A stretch of DNA of 64,000 nt from Verrucomicrobiales bacterium. Its GTDB lineage: Bacteria; Verrucomicrobiota; Verrucomicrobiia; Verrucomicrobiales; DEV007. The notes beneath the pieces are model-generated. The model saw only the letters and a program-made list of their open reading frames with translations, ran no database searches and was not told the origin of the DNA. The DNA lies in contig PAAG01000059.1 of NCBI GenBank assembly GCA_002698785.1, forward strand, positions 558,001 to 622,000, in the 5' to 3' direction. Made by a program: the position numbers and the translations under genes. Positions 46,062-55,139 of this stretch are shown piece after piece (the first letter of the stretch is position 1; each line of letters starts with the position of its first letter).

Positions 46062-48458
46062 ATGCATCGGCTTCGTTTCTCCACTGTCCTGGCGGTATCC
46101 CTTTCCCTGACCGCTACACTATTCTCCCAGGACGGAGAAACCGCATCACCAGCGCCCCCGGTCCCCCAACTCGAAGCCTACGAGAGTTGGAAAATGGCCA
46201 AGCGCGAAGAACAGGGCTCCCTAACTCCAGCCACCACCATCTGGGCACCCGAAGGCTTTTCCGTCGAGCTCATCAAAGCCGCCACCGAAAAAGAAGACTC
46301 CTGGGTCGGCATGGCATTCGACGACTCCGGCCACCTCTTTCTCGGGATGGAGCAGAAAGGCATCCTGCGCCTCACCTTCGACGAAGCAGGAAAAGTCACC
46401 GAGAGCAAAGTCGTCGAAGATTCACTCGAAGAGTGCCGAGGTCTCCTCTGGGCCTACGATTCGCTATATGCGAACGCCAACAACTCCAAAGGCCTCTACC
46501 GCCTCCGAGACACAACCGGCGACGGCAACTTCGACGAGAAGAAACTCCTCCTCGCTACCGAAGGCGGCGTCGGCCACGGACGCAACCACCTTCGCCTCGG
46601 CCCCGACGGCTTCATCTACATCGTTCACGGAAACAACCCTCTCCTTTCCGAAGAAGACGAATCCCCTAAATCACCTCATCGAAACTACGGCGAAGACCAG
46701 CTCATCAAAAACCCCATCGACGAGATCTACAACCAGCTCCCCGTTCCCGCTGGTCACATCATTCGCACAGATAAAGATGGCTCGTTCTTCGAGCGTCTCT
46801 GCGGAGGTCTCCGCAACACTCTCGACATCGACTTCAATCAGGACGGTGAAATGTTTGCCTACGACGCCGACAGCGAGTGGGACTCCGGACTCGCCTGGTA
46901 CAAACCCACACGCGTTCTTCACATCACCAGCGGATCCGAATTTGGCTGGCGTCGCGGCACCGGGAAATGGCCCGCATACTATCCCGACTCCCTTCCCGCC
47001 GCTTGCAATATCGGCCTCGGTTCCCCTACCGGCGTCGGCTTCGCTTACGATTCAAACTTCCCTGATCGATGGAAAAATTCCTTCCTCATCGCCGACTGGT
47101 CCTACGGAAGACTCCTCGCCGTCCATCTCACACCAGACGGCGCCAGCTACACCGGCGAGCAGGAAACCTTCCTTTCCGGCCGCCCCCTCAACCTCACCGA
47201 CTTCGTCTTTCACAAAGGCGACCTCTGGTTCATCACCGGAGGCCGACGCACCCAGTCCGCCGTCTACCGTGTCCGGTGGACAGGCGAAGCAGAGCCACCC
47301 GAAAACCCGTTCCAGCCAACTCGCGCCGAAATCCAGGATGGCCGGGCTCTCCGCGCCCTACGCCACCAACTCGAAGAATTTCATGTCCGAAAAGATCCCA
47401 TCGGCACCGACCTTGCCCTGCAGAACATCACCCACCCTGACAGGCACATACGATTCGCCGCAAGAATCGCACTCGAGAACCAACCCATCGAAGAATGGAA
47501 AGGCGAAACACTCGAAGAGAAATATCCCGACGCCCTCCTTGCACTCGCGCGCCTCGCTCCGTCCGAAGACCAGCCTCCTCTCGTCAAAGCGATCCTCTCC
47601 GAACTTCCAACCGAGTCAGAAAGCGACTCCCTCACCCTACTTCGTGCCTTACAGCTCAGTTTCATTCGCCAGGGAGAACCCTCCCCCGAACTCAAATCCC
47701 AATGCATCGAAACACTCCGCCCACTCTTCCCCACCGGCACCCAGAACATCGACCACGAACTCTGCGAGCTTCTCGTCTACCTGCAAGCACCCGACCTCAT
47801 TGACCCTATCCTGACACTCATCAAAAACTCCGATGACACCCGCGACTGGACCCACTACCTCGTTTTCGTTCGCTACCTGGAAAACGGCTGGACCGACGAG
47901 CTCCGAAAACGCTACCTCGAAGGTCTCGCCAAAGCCGAAAGCTTCCCCGCCGGTCGCTGGTATATCCGCACCCTCCAGGCCCTCCGAACCGAAGCTGTCG
48001 ATTCCCTCAGCGAAGAACAGAAAACGAAATTCGCCGACCTCCTTGCACCCACAACTCCCGAAGTTCCCGCGCCCCCTATAACCGTCGATCCCGCCAACTA
48101 CGTGCAGGACTGGAAACTTGAAGACTTCTCCGAGGAAATGAAAAGCGACCTGTCAGGACACTCCACCGAGTCTGGCCAGAAAGCCTATCACAAAGCCGGA
48201 TGCGCCGCCTGCCATCGCATACAGACCGATCCTTCCACCGCCAACGCAGTCCTCGGCCCCGACCTCACCGGCTTATCCGCAAGATTCGACACCCGAGCCA
48301 TCCTCGAATCCATCATCCATCCCTCCCGCGTCATTGGCGACAAATACATCAATCCCGCTGGCCCCAACATATCCCTCATGCCCCCCGGCCTCATCAACGG
48401 CCTAGAAAAACAGGAAATCCTCGACCTCCTCGCCTATCTCACCAAGAGCGGAGAATAA
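46062..48458 (+). CDS. PVC-type haem-binding membrane-bound dehydrogenase-like protein
   Basis: A 798-residue exported protein. After signal peptide MHRLRFSTVLAVSLSLTATL the N-terminal half is a quinoprotein-type propeller of the PVC-specific dehydrogenase family (FSVELIKAATEKEDSWVGMAFDD style opening, GLRNTLDIDFNQDGEMFAYDADSEWD, WRRGTGKWPAYYPDS). A helical repeat middle region follows. The C-terminus is a class I cytochrome c domain with the CAACH haem attachment motif and SLMPPGLI, where Met is the likely axial ligand. Such proteins are predicted to oxidise sugars and pass electrons to haem. It stands alone in direction after the PpiC gene, 82 bp downstream. Confidence 0.9.
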   Translation: MHRLRFSTVLAVSLSLTATLFSQDGETASPAPPVPQLEAYESWKMAKREEQGSLTPATTIWAPEGFSVELIKAATEKEDSWVGMAFDDSGHLFLGMEQKGILRLTFDEAGKVTESKVVEDSLEECRGLLWAYDSLYANANNSKGLYRLRDTTGDGNFDEKKLLLATEGGVGHGRNHLRLGPDGFIYIVHGNNPLLSEEDESPKSPHRNYGEDQLIKNPIDEIYNQLPVPAGHIIRTDKDGSFFERLCGGLRNTLDIDFNQDGEMFAYDADSEWDSGLAWYKPTRVLHITSGSEFGWRRGTGKWPAYYPDSLPAACNIGLGSPTGVGFAYDSNFPDRWKNSFLIADWSYGRLLAVHLTPDGASYTGEQETFLSGRPLNLTDFVFHKGDLWFITGGRRTQSAVYRVRWTGEAEPPENPFQPTRAEIQDGRALRALRHQLEEFHVRKDPIGTDLALQNITHPDRHIRFAARIALENQPIEEWKGETLEEKYPDALLALARLAPSEDQPPLVKAILSELPTESESDSLTLLRALQLSFIRQGEPSPELKSQCIETLRPLFPTGTQNIDHELCELLVYLQAPDLIDPILTLIKNSDDTRDWTHYLVFVRYLENGWTDELRKRYLEGLAKAESFPAGRWYIRTLQALRTEAVDSLSEEQKTKFADLLAPTTPEVPAPPITVDPANYVQDWKLEDFSEEMKSDLSGHSTESGQKAYHKAGCAACHRIQTDPSTANAVLGPDLTGLSARFDTRAILESIIHPSRVIGDKYINPAGPNISLMPPGLINGLEKQEILDLLAYLTKSGE

Positions 48459-48477
48459 ACTTGTTACACCACGAGAG

Positions 48478-48545
48478 AGGTAGGGGCGTGCCCACGCCGC
48501 CACGCCGGTTATCCGGTTACCGGGCTCGCGCGCCCTTCGCTAAGC
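48478..48545. repeat. GC-rich palindromic intergenic element
   Basis: Between the converging ends of the PVC-haem gene (48458) and the small minus-strand gene (48572) lies a stretch with nested inverted repeats: GGCGTG/CACGCC with a two-base gap, CCGGT/ACCGG with a nine-base gap, and GGGC/GCCC near 48530. The form recalls REP-like dispersed palindromes and could also terminate transcription from both sides. I cannot see other copies in this window. Confidence 0.45.
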
Positions 48546-48571
48546 CCATCAGCCCTCCATAACTTCCCAAC

Positions 48572-48760
48572 TCAAATCTCCTTCACCACCTCTGCCCCTT
48601 TGATCAACCGGCAGAACTCCTTTTTCGAAACCGAATGGTGTTCCCCCTTATCAGGATCAAACGCGTCCAGCTCCTTATAATCCACCTGTAAACGCTCAAG
48701 CTTCACAATACGAAAATATCGTTCCCCTTGTTTCCAAAGCTGGTTCTGCTGCAATTTCAT
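48572..48760 (-). CDS. Small conserved-looking hypothetical protein (62 aa)
   Basis: A 62-residue cytoplasmic protein, MKLQQNQLWKQGERYFRIV at its start and a Lys/Glu-rich end. A modest ribosome site (AGGGTGG) lies about six bases before the ATG. Amino acid use is balanced and unlike the shadow frames around it, which supports a real gene. LWKQGERYFRIVKLERLQVDYK resembles small beta-rich proteins with an SH3-like fold found in PVC genomes; I assign no function. Confidence 0.6.
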   Translation of the reverse strand: MKLQQNQLWKQGERYFRIVKLERLQVDYKELDAFDPDKGEHHSVSKKEFCRLIKGAEVVKEI

Positions 48761-48810
48761 TTATCGCCACCCTACTCCGCCAACACAAAAATACAAAACC
48801 TGTACTTCGA

Positions 48811-48862
48811 CACTGCGCCCTTACCACTTTGTGCCTTTGTGCCATATCCCTCAGTGCCTTCC
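48811..48862. repeat. Periodic intergenic repeat, TTTGTGCC type
   Basis: The gap between the small gene and the ceramidase-like gene carries a 10-11 base periodic motif (CACTTTGTGCC, TTTGTGCCATA, CTCAGTGCCTT). It looks like the dispersed intergenic elements made of near-repeats of TTTGTGCC that occur in many bacterial genomes. It is non-coding and its role is unknown. Confidence 0.45.
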
Positions 48863-48871
48863 TTCGAACTA

Positions 48872-50305
48872 CTATTCTCCCTCCCAAACCTCCCCCACCA
48901 ACTCCGTCAACCTTCCCACCAACCTCTCCTCAATACTCTCATCCCAGTGCGCCGGATGCACCGTCGACCGCACGTAGCGCATCGCACCACCACCTTCATA
49001 CCCGCCTTCGAGCAACACCCGCTTACTCGGGATATACGTCATCACATCGTTCGAATACCCCGCCACCCAGACCGGAGCCCCTTTTGTCATCTCGCCAAAC
49101 TCCTTCTTCAATCGGAGCGAATAATCGATCACCACTTCCCCGCCGATCGTCGCGAACAACAGGTCATTACCCAGGTTCACCGCCTGCACCGGCACCGGAT
49201 AGCTCTCAGGAAATTTCCCGTCCCGCTCCAGCACATCGAGTAGAAACTGTGCATGCCGCGCATCATATTTGTCCTTCGAGTTCGCTTTCTCCTCGAGCTC
49301 TTCCTTAGTCGGTGCCTCTTGATACGGAATCTCCGGCCACGCTATCGCACCCTGAATCGGACCGGCAACCGGTATCGCCTCCGTCTCCAGCGCCGCCTCA
49401 ACCGCAGTCGCCATACTCCTTCCATGCCTCTCGACATAAGGCCTCAACCTCCTCGGATACGGATTCTGATCGCCCGAGCACCCATTCAAAAACATCGCCA
49501 CCGTCCCCGGATGTTCCTCTTCCAAGTAATGCTGTGCATATCCCGGCCAATCGCCATGAAACAACATTTCCGACAACACTGTCGCATGACAGGCATACCC
49601 GAAAAGCACCGCCTTCAACGCATCTCCCTCAGTGGCCCTGATTTGCAGCACCGGCACCTCATGATCCACCGGCGCATCTGGATTCGGAAAATTCTTCCAC
49701 TCACCCGGCCCCTTTGGCGTTCTCCGGTTCATAGCAAAACCACACCGCGAATGAGACCACGAAACATCAACTGGCTCCAGCGCTCTCATTGCCCCCATCA
49801 GCAACTCACAAACTTTACTCACCACGAAATTCCGATAATCCACCGTCTGCCGAACACGCTCCCTATGCTGCTCCTCCGGAATGTTCGAATACGAAGGCGC
49901 CAGCCCCCTATCTCCTGAAGGCGGTCGATACACCCGTATCATAGGACCGCTATGCGTGTGCGAAGCATTGATCACCAGGGCACCCGGAGAAACATTACAC
50001 TTCTCACTAGCAAACGCCTCAATCGAATCTCGATACTCCCTCGGCACCCCAATCAGATCCATCGTCACAAAAGCCAAGCGCGTCCCTTCTTCATCCTCCA
50101 GCATCAGCACCTTCACAAAGATCGGCTGCAGAACACCTTCCGCCGGCCCCTTTCTCGCCGAATACCCAGCCATCCAAAGCATCTCGCTCGGCGTGATGTC
50201 AGCTTTCAAAACAGCGCCTTTCCAGGTATACGGCTCCTCATCAGCAAAAACCGCTACCGAAAAGACAAACAAAAACACCGAGAGCGAAAACGAACGGAAG
50301 GCCAT
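48872..50305 (-). CDS. Neutral/alkaline ceramidase N-terminal domain protein
   Basis: A 477-residue exported protein with signal peptide MAFRSFSLSVFLFVFSVAVF. The neutral/alkaline non-lysosomal ceramidase N-terminal domain (PF04734) is recognised by VLKADITPSEMLWMAGYSARK, LAFVTMDLIGVPREY, INASHTHSGPMIRVY and FGYACHATVL with metal-binding His residues, and FLNGCSGDQNPYPRR, whose Gly-Ser-Gly-like GCSGD region corresponds to the ceramidase active-site Ser. PVC bacteria hold many such proteins that are not proven ceramidases; amide or ester hydrolysis of an envelope or environmental lipid or sugar is the fairest prediction. It lies 76 bp downstream of the alpha/beta hydrolase in the same direction. 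Confidence 0.9.
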   Translation of the reverse strand: MAFRSFSLSVFLFVFSVAVFADEEPYTWKGAVLKADITPSEMLWMAGYSARKGPAEGVLQPIFVKVLMLEDEEGTRLAFVTMDLIGVPREYRDSIEAFASEKCNVSPGALVINASHTHSGPMIRVYRPPSGDRGLAPSYSNIPEEQHRERVRQTVDYRNFVVSKVCELLMGAMRALEPVDVSWSHSRCGFAMNRRTPKGPGEWKNFPNPDAPVDHEVPVLQIRATEGDALKAVLFGYACHATVLSEMLFHGDWPGYAQHYLEEEHPGTVAMFLNGCSGDQNPYPRRLRPYVERHGRSMATAVEAALETEAIPVAGPIQGAIAWPEIPYQEAPTKEELEEKANSKDKYDARHAQFLLDVLERDGKFPESYPVPVQAVNLGNDLLFATIGGEVVIDYSLRLKKEFGEMTKGAPVWVAGYSNDVMTYIPSKRVLLEGGYEGGGAMRYVRSTVHPAHWDESIEERLVGRLTELVGEVWEGE

Positions 50306-50381
50306 GGATTCAGATTACCCAGCTCAAACCGCGCCGTCTCTCCCGCATTCACGCACACGCCAACACCAATAGAGGGCAACC

Positions 50382-52433
50382 TCAAACACCGATCTCGCGA
50401 TACACATCCGGCATATCCCAGTCGCGCAACACTCCATAGATCATGTGACTCAGCGGCCACTCATAGTGCTCCTCCGTAGCGACGGAGTGCCAACTCTCTA
50501 GTCGGTCTTTCAAAGTCACTTTCTTCACCCTGTCGTCAAGCACAGCAGCCAGTGCTGCAGGAACAGTTCCCCACCCCTTGCTCGCCAGGTGCACATCGTT
50601 CCATCCATACTTCGCAAGAAAATCGAGCACTCGCAGAATGTCGTGAGTCTTCCCACCCAGGTATGGTTTCGCCATCATATTCGCGTAGGCCGCATAGAAA
50701 TAGTCCGCACCATAGTAGCCATGCGGATCGTTACCCGCCGTTCCCGGAAGGGAATCTCCCACACCACGCACATCACAGGCAAAAACCGGAACGGATTCTC
50801 CCTCCGCCGCCATGATTTCTTTCACCAGAGGCTCCTCCCGCAATTCCACATCTGACGATTTCTCCCCGATCCAAAGTATCACACGCCCCTTCCCCTCTGC
50901 TACCGGCGGCCGGGAATACAACCGCTCTTCACCTAACATAGTACAAACCGCCTGAATCCCTGGCTCTGTCTCCACCACATAATTGATCCAGTTCGGCTTC
51001 GGATATTTCCGGCTGCCACCATACGCTCTCACGATTCGGACACGAGGCGGCTCTTCCATAGACTTCGGCATCCGCAACGACTTTCTCACCGCGTCCTTCA
51101 ACGCATCCCCTTTCTTCGGCTCTGCCTCGCGCGCTTTCTTCATCCGAGCTGCTTTCGCCTTGGTGAAATGAAACACTGTCTTCGATCCCGGATCCTTAGT
51201 CACTTGGCCACTCGGAGTACACCAGAGCGTCTCATCATCTTCGATCGTCAACTCCGGCTCCGTCTGTGCATCCGACACACCTGTGATCGAATTGAAAAAG
51301 CGATACATCGCCTCCCGGTTCTCCTGGGAATACCCGTGTGTCGTCGGCCCGATATGAAGTTGAATATTCTCTTCCTTCCCTAACAAACCATACAAATGAC
51401 GCAAACGCCCGAGTGCCTCCTCAGATCCTCGCGCATCGAAATAGTCCTGTTCTTTCGCCAATATGATAACCGGCTTCGGTGCCATCGCCGCCAGGTAATC
51501 ATCATGATCCAGTCCCATCGCCAAAGAACGCGGCGGACACTGCTCATTATCCTGTGGCAGCTCATTTTCCAAATTTCGCCGCCACGTGGTCACAAAACAC
51601 GCCGGCGCCCCCATCGTCCATCGCTGTTCCACTCCCAGCAGCCAAGTCGTCAGCGTTCCACCACCCGAGTTTCCTGTCACACCCACATGCTTTGTATCGA
51701 TTTCCGGACGGGTCAGCAAGTAATCCAAAGCCCGAATCCCATCCCACGCACGCCACGAACCGAGAAACTCACCCACCAGCTCCATCTGGTTCCCCGCCAT
51801 GTTATGCTCATGAGTCGTGCCCTTGTAAATCAGTTCATTGTGATCGTCCAGATACTGAGACCGTTCGCCTTGTCCAATCGGATCATAAATCAAACAAGCC
51901 GTCCCCAATCTCGCCAGCCCCTGGGCAAATCCCTGATACGCCTCCGCATTCTTCCCGTTCCGCGAATGCCCACATGTCCCCACCACACCCGGCACCTTCG
52001 TGCCTTTCTCCACCTTCGGCAGATACAAATGCGCCGTCACTAGAAACTTAGGACGGCTCTCAAAGATCACCTTCTCGATCGTGTATCCATCTCGATCCAG
52101 CGTTCCCACTACCTTCGCATTCAAAGGCGTCTTCTTCTGCGGCATCGGAGCAAATGCCTTGGCGATTTTTCCTTGTGTTTTCTTAACAAATTCCTCCGCT
52201 TCGGCTTTTGTCGAAAGAGCCATCTTCTCCGCAACCGCCCGCTTCTCGATTGCCCGAATCTTATCGAGATAATAATTGTGCACCATCCTGGGAAACCGGT
52301 TGAACGGCTCGATTCCACTCCCCGATTCTTGCGCGAAAGCGGAAAGATCCGGCAGGCAAAATCCACCCAGTGCCAACCCTCCAGTCAACGTCATCAGGTC
52401 TCTCCGGTTCCAACTCGAAAGCTCATTCGTCAT
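50382..52433 (-). CDS. Exported alpha/beta hydrolase (acetylxylan-esterase-like), two-lobed
   Basis: A 683-residue protein starting at ATG 52433 with a Tat-like leader (WNRRDLMTLTGGLALGGF). The first half is an alpha/beta hydrolase: VVGTCGHSRNGK, YDPIGQGERSQYL, GVTGNSGGGTLTTWL with the nucleophilic Ser, LAKEQDYFDARG with Asp and IGPTTHGYS with His. This resembles the acetylxylan esterase group of PVC genomes. The second half (about 430-683) repeats a hydrolase-like core (VPVFACDVRGVGDSLPG, VHLASKGWGTVPAALAA), where the Ser elbow reads SKGWG, so it may be a non-catalytic duplication. It is followed by the ceramidase-like gene, and diverges from the second PSD1 gene over 153 bp. Confidence 0.85.
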   Translation of the reverse strand: MTNELSSWNRRDLMTLTGGLALGGFCLPDLSAFAQESGSGIEPFNRFPRMVHNYYLDKIRAIEKRAVAEKMALSTKAEAEEFVKKTQGKIAKAFAPMPQKKTPLNAKVVGTLDRDGYTIEKVIFESRPKFLVTAHLYLPKVEKGTKVPGVVGTCGHSRNGKNAEAYQGFAQGLARLGTACLIYDPIGQGERSQYLDDHNELIYKGTTHEHNMAGNQMELVGEFLGSWRAWDGIRALDYLLTRPEIDTKHVGVTGNSGGGTLTTWLLGVEQRWTMGAPACFVTTWRRNLENELPQDNEQCPPRSLAMGLDHDDYLAAMAPKPVIILAKEQDYFDARGSEEALGRLRHLYGLLGKEENIQLHIGPTTHGYSQENREAMYRFFNSITGVSDAQTEPELTIEDDETLWCTPSGQVTKDPGSKTVFHFTKAKAARMKKAREAEPKKGDALKDAVRKSLRMPKSMEEPPRVRIVRAYGGSRKYPKPNWINYVVETEPGIQAVCTMLGEERLYSRPPVAEGKGRVILWIGEKSSDVELREEPLVKEIMAAEGESVPVFACDVRGVGDSLPGTAGNDPHGYYGADYFYAAYANMMAKPYLGGKTHDILRVLDFLAKYGWNDVHLASKGWGTVPAALAAVLDDRVKKVTLKDRLESWHSVATEEHYEWPLSHMIYGVLRDWDMPDVYREIGV

Positions 52434-52586
52434 GAGGCAAAGGCTATCCATCACCCAACCGTTGTGTCAAAACCGGTGGCATACCTGAACGCGGTCTCCC
52501 GCGATCGCGCGAACCTCCTGCTATTCAACAAACCACGCAGACGCGCCGTTGGCCGCAACCGTGAATTTCGCTTACTTTCGTTGATT

Positions 52587-55139
52587 GTGAACCGCATCGG
52601 TACATTCGCCGCCACACTGCTCTTTCTCACGACGAGCACTCAGGCGACACCGGCAAACAAGAAGGCGTTTGAAAAACACTTCGGACCACTCCTGGTCGAA
52701 AGCCAGAAGAGCTGTGCCGTCTGCCATGTCCGAGAGGAAGCCCACGGAGCAGAATCCCTCGAAGACTTTCCCCACAACGACTTCGGGAAAAAGATCGGCG
52801 CCCTCGATGGCAAGATCGCCGATCGTCTCAATACCACACTTCAGTCGGGCCCATACCTCGACAACATTCTTCTCGGTCGACGCCCCACGGAAAACGGACC
52901 CAACGACGAAACACTTCTCGCGAAGAACCAAAAGCGCTACGATGCCCATCGCAATCGCTACCCGTGGAAGCCCTTCGAGAAAGTAAACCGCCCCGCACCT
53001 CCCGAGATCGCCAACACCTCATGGCCACGGAGCGAAATCGACCGTTTCGTTGCCGCCGAGCACGAACGCCTCGGACTCACTCCCCGCCCCGAAACCGATC
53101 CACAGACCTGGCTTCGCCGTGTCACAATCGACCTTACCGGCCTTGCTCCCACACCAGAAGAAATCCGCACATTCACCGCCGATCCAAACTACGAAAAGAA
53201 AGTCGACGAACTTCTCGCCAGCCCTCGCTATGGAGAACGCTGGGGTCGCCACTTCATGGACGTCTGGCGCTACGCCGACTGGACGGGATACAAAGACGAC
53301 CTTCGTGAAAGCGCACGCCACATCTGGAGCTGGCGCGATTGGATCGTCGAATCACTCAACGAAGACAAAACTTACGATCGCATGATCCTCGAGATGTTCG
53401 CCGGCGACGAACTCTGGCCTGGCAACGAAAACACCCTCCGCGCCACCGGCTACCTCGCACGCAATTTCCACCGCGATCGCAATCAGTGGATGGACGACGT
53501 CGTCTCCCACACCTCGCAGGCATTCCTCGGCATCACCATGGGTTGCTCAAAGTGCCACGATCACATGTACGATCCCTTCCCCCAGACCGATTACTACTCC
53601 ATGCGCGCCATCTTCGAGCCTTACCAGGTGCGCACCGACCGAGTCCCCGGCGAACTCGACGTCATGAAAGCCGGGCTCCCTCGCGCCTACGATGCCTCGC
53701 TCACTGCCAAGACCTACCTCTTCGACCGCGGTGACGAACGTTTCCCTAACAAAGAACAAGCGATCCCACCAGCCATTCCCGCCGCCCTCGGAGGCGATTT
53801 TACAATCAAAGAAATCCCCCTCCCCGAAGTCGCTGCAAAACCCTGGAATCGGGACTTTGTCAGGAAAGAACGAATCGACGAACGCACTGAAGCCGTCGCC
53901 ACCGCAAAGAAAGAACTCACCGACCTCCCCAAAGACGCAGACGCCGAAAAGCGAAAAGAACTCGAACTCCACCTCGCCGCAATGCAGGCCAAATGCGATG
54001 CCCTCGAAGCGGAATACGCAGTCGCCGGAGAAAAGCCCTCCTCCGATGAATGGAAAGCGGAAGCCACCTCCGTCTTCGAGGCCCAACGAAAAGCCGCCAA
54101 GCTTGAAGCCGAATGGAAATCCCTCGCGGCCCAGAACAAGATCGCCAAACTCGAGTCCGACCTCGCCGCTGCAAAAAAGGAGAAAGACTCCGGCAAAATC
54201 TCCACCATGAGCAAGGCGCTCTCCAAGGCGAAGACAGACCTCACCACAGCGAAAAAAGATCTCACCGCCGCCGAAAAGAAAATGGCCGAAAAGGTCACCA
54301 CCAAATTCGAGCCCACCGAGAAAACCTATCCTGACAAATCCACCGGACGTCGCACCGCCTTTGCGAAATGGCTGGGCAGCAAAGAGAATCCACTCACCGC
54401 CCGCGTCGCCGCCAATCACATCTGGAAGCGCCACTTTGAGCACGGCATCGTTCCCACCATGAACGAATTCGGCGCCAACGGTCGCGAGCCCAGCCACCCT
54501 GCTCTTCTTGACTGGCTTGCCGCAGAGTTCATGACGAACGACTGGAGCATCAAAGCTCTCCACAAAGAAATCGTCCTCAGCGCCACCTATCGCATGGAGA
54601 GCACACCTGAGTCCGGCAACCTCGAAAAAGATCCTGACAACATCTACCTCTGGCGTATGCCCACCCGCCGCATGGAAGGCGAGATCGTCCGCGACAACCT
54701 TCTCTGGGTAGCCGGTCGCCTCGACACGGCCATGGGCGGACCAGACATCCCCAACGACGAGGCCCAGTCCTCCACCCGCCGTTCCATCTACCTTCGCCAC
54801 GCCCACGAGAAACTCGTCGAGTTCGTTCAGATCTTCGACGGCCCCAAAGTCTCCGAGTGCTACGCCCGCGAGGAAAGCATCCAGCCTCACCAGGCCCTCG
54901 CTCTTCACAACAGCCCACTCACTGTCGCCGCCGCCGAAAAGCTCGCAGAAGACTTCTCTCATAAGGAAAACGACCAGGCCGCTATCGAGCAGGCCTTTCT
55001 CCAACTCATAGGTCGCCACCCTCGCGAAGAAGAAGCCCAACTCTGCCTCGACTTCCTCGGCGAATCGGAGACAAACCGCGACTGGCAGCGGCTCATGAAC
55101 GTCCTCCTCAACCACCACGAATTTGTCACCGTGCGATGA
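52587..55139 (+). CDS. PSD1/DUF1549-DUF1553 cytochrome-like protein, second copy, with coiled-coil insert
   Basis: An exported protein of about 850 residues. No ATG fits; GTG 52587 opens a plausible signal peptide (VNRIGTFAATLLFLTTSTQA), so I choose it over open frame further upstream, which overlaps the divergent gene. SCAVCHVREEAHG is the haem motif near residue 45. DUF1549 follows (SEIDRFVAAEHERLGLTPR, YGERWGRHFMDVWRYADW) with CSKCHDHMYDP as second motif. Between about 430 and 570 is an Ala/Lys/Glu-rich coiled coil instead of the discoidin-like insert of the first copy. DUF1553 closes (NPLTARVAANHIWKRHFEHG). The TGA overlaps the DUF1501 ATG by four bases. Confidence 0.92.
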   Translation: MNRIGTFAATLLFLTTSTQATPANKKAFEKHFGPLLVESQKSCAVCHVREEAHGAESLEDFPHNDFGKKIGALDGKIADRLNTTLQSGPYLDNILLGRRPTENGPNDETLLAKNQKRYDAHRNRYPWKPFEKVNRPAPPEIANTSWPRSEIDRFVAAEHERLGLTPRPETDPQTWLRRVTIDLTGLAPTPEEIRTFTADPNYEKKVDELLASPRYGERWGRHFMDVWRYADWTGYKDDLRESARHIWSWRDWIVESLNEDKTYDRMILEMFAGDELWPGNENTLRATGYLARNFHRDRNQWMDDVVSHTSQAFLGITMGCSKCHDHMYDPFPQTDYYSMRAIFEPYQVRTDRVPGELDVMKAGLPRAYDASLTAKTYLFDRGDERFPNKEQAIPPAIPAALGGDFTIKEIPLPEVAAKPWNRDFVRKERIDERTEAVATAKKELTDLPKDADAEKRKELELHLAAMQAKCDALEAEYAVAGEKPSSDEWKAEATSVFEAQRKAAKLEAEWKSLAAQNKIAKLESDLAAAKKEKDSGKISTMSKALSKAKTDLTTAKKDLTAAEKKMAEKVTTKFEPTEKTYPDKSTGRRTAFAKWLGSKENPLTARVAANHIWKRHFEHGIVPTMNEFGANGREPSHPALLDWLAAEFMTNDWSIKALHKEIVLSATYRMESTPESGNLEKDPDNIYLWRMPTRRMEGEIVRDNLLWVAGRLDTAMGGPDIPNDEAQSSTRRSIYLRHAHEKLVEFVQIFDGPKVSECYAREESIQPHQALALHNSPLTVAAAEKLAEDFSHKENDQAAIEQAFLQLIGRHPREEEAQLCLDFLGESETNRDWQRLMNVLLNHHEFVTVR

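Noticed and set aside
46468-47814. Long open frame within the PVC-haem gene in another plus-strand frame
   Set aside because: Ser/Thr/Pro-rich low-complexity sequence, overlapping a gene with recognised propeller and CAACH motifs.
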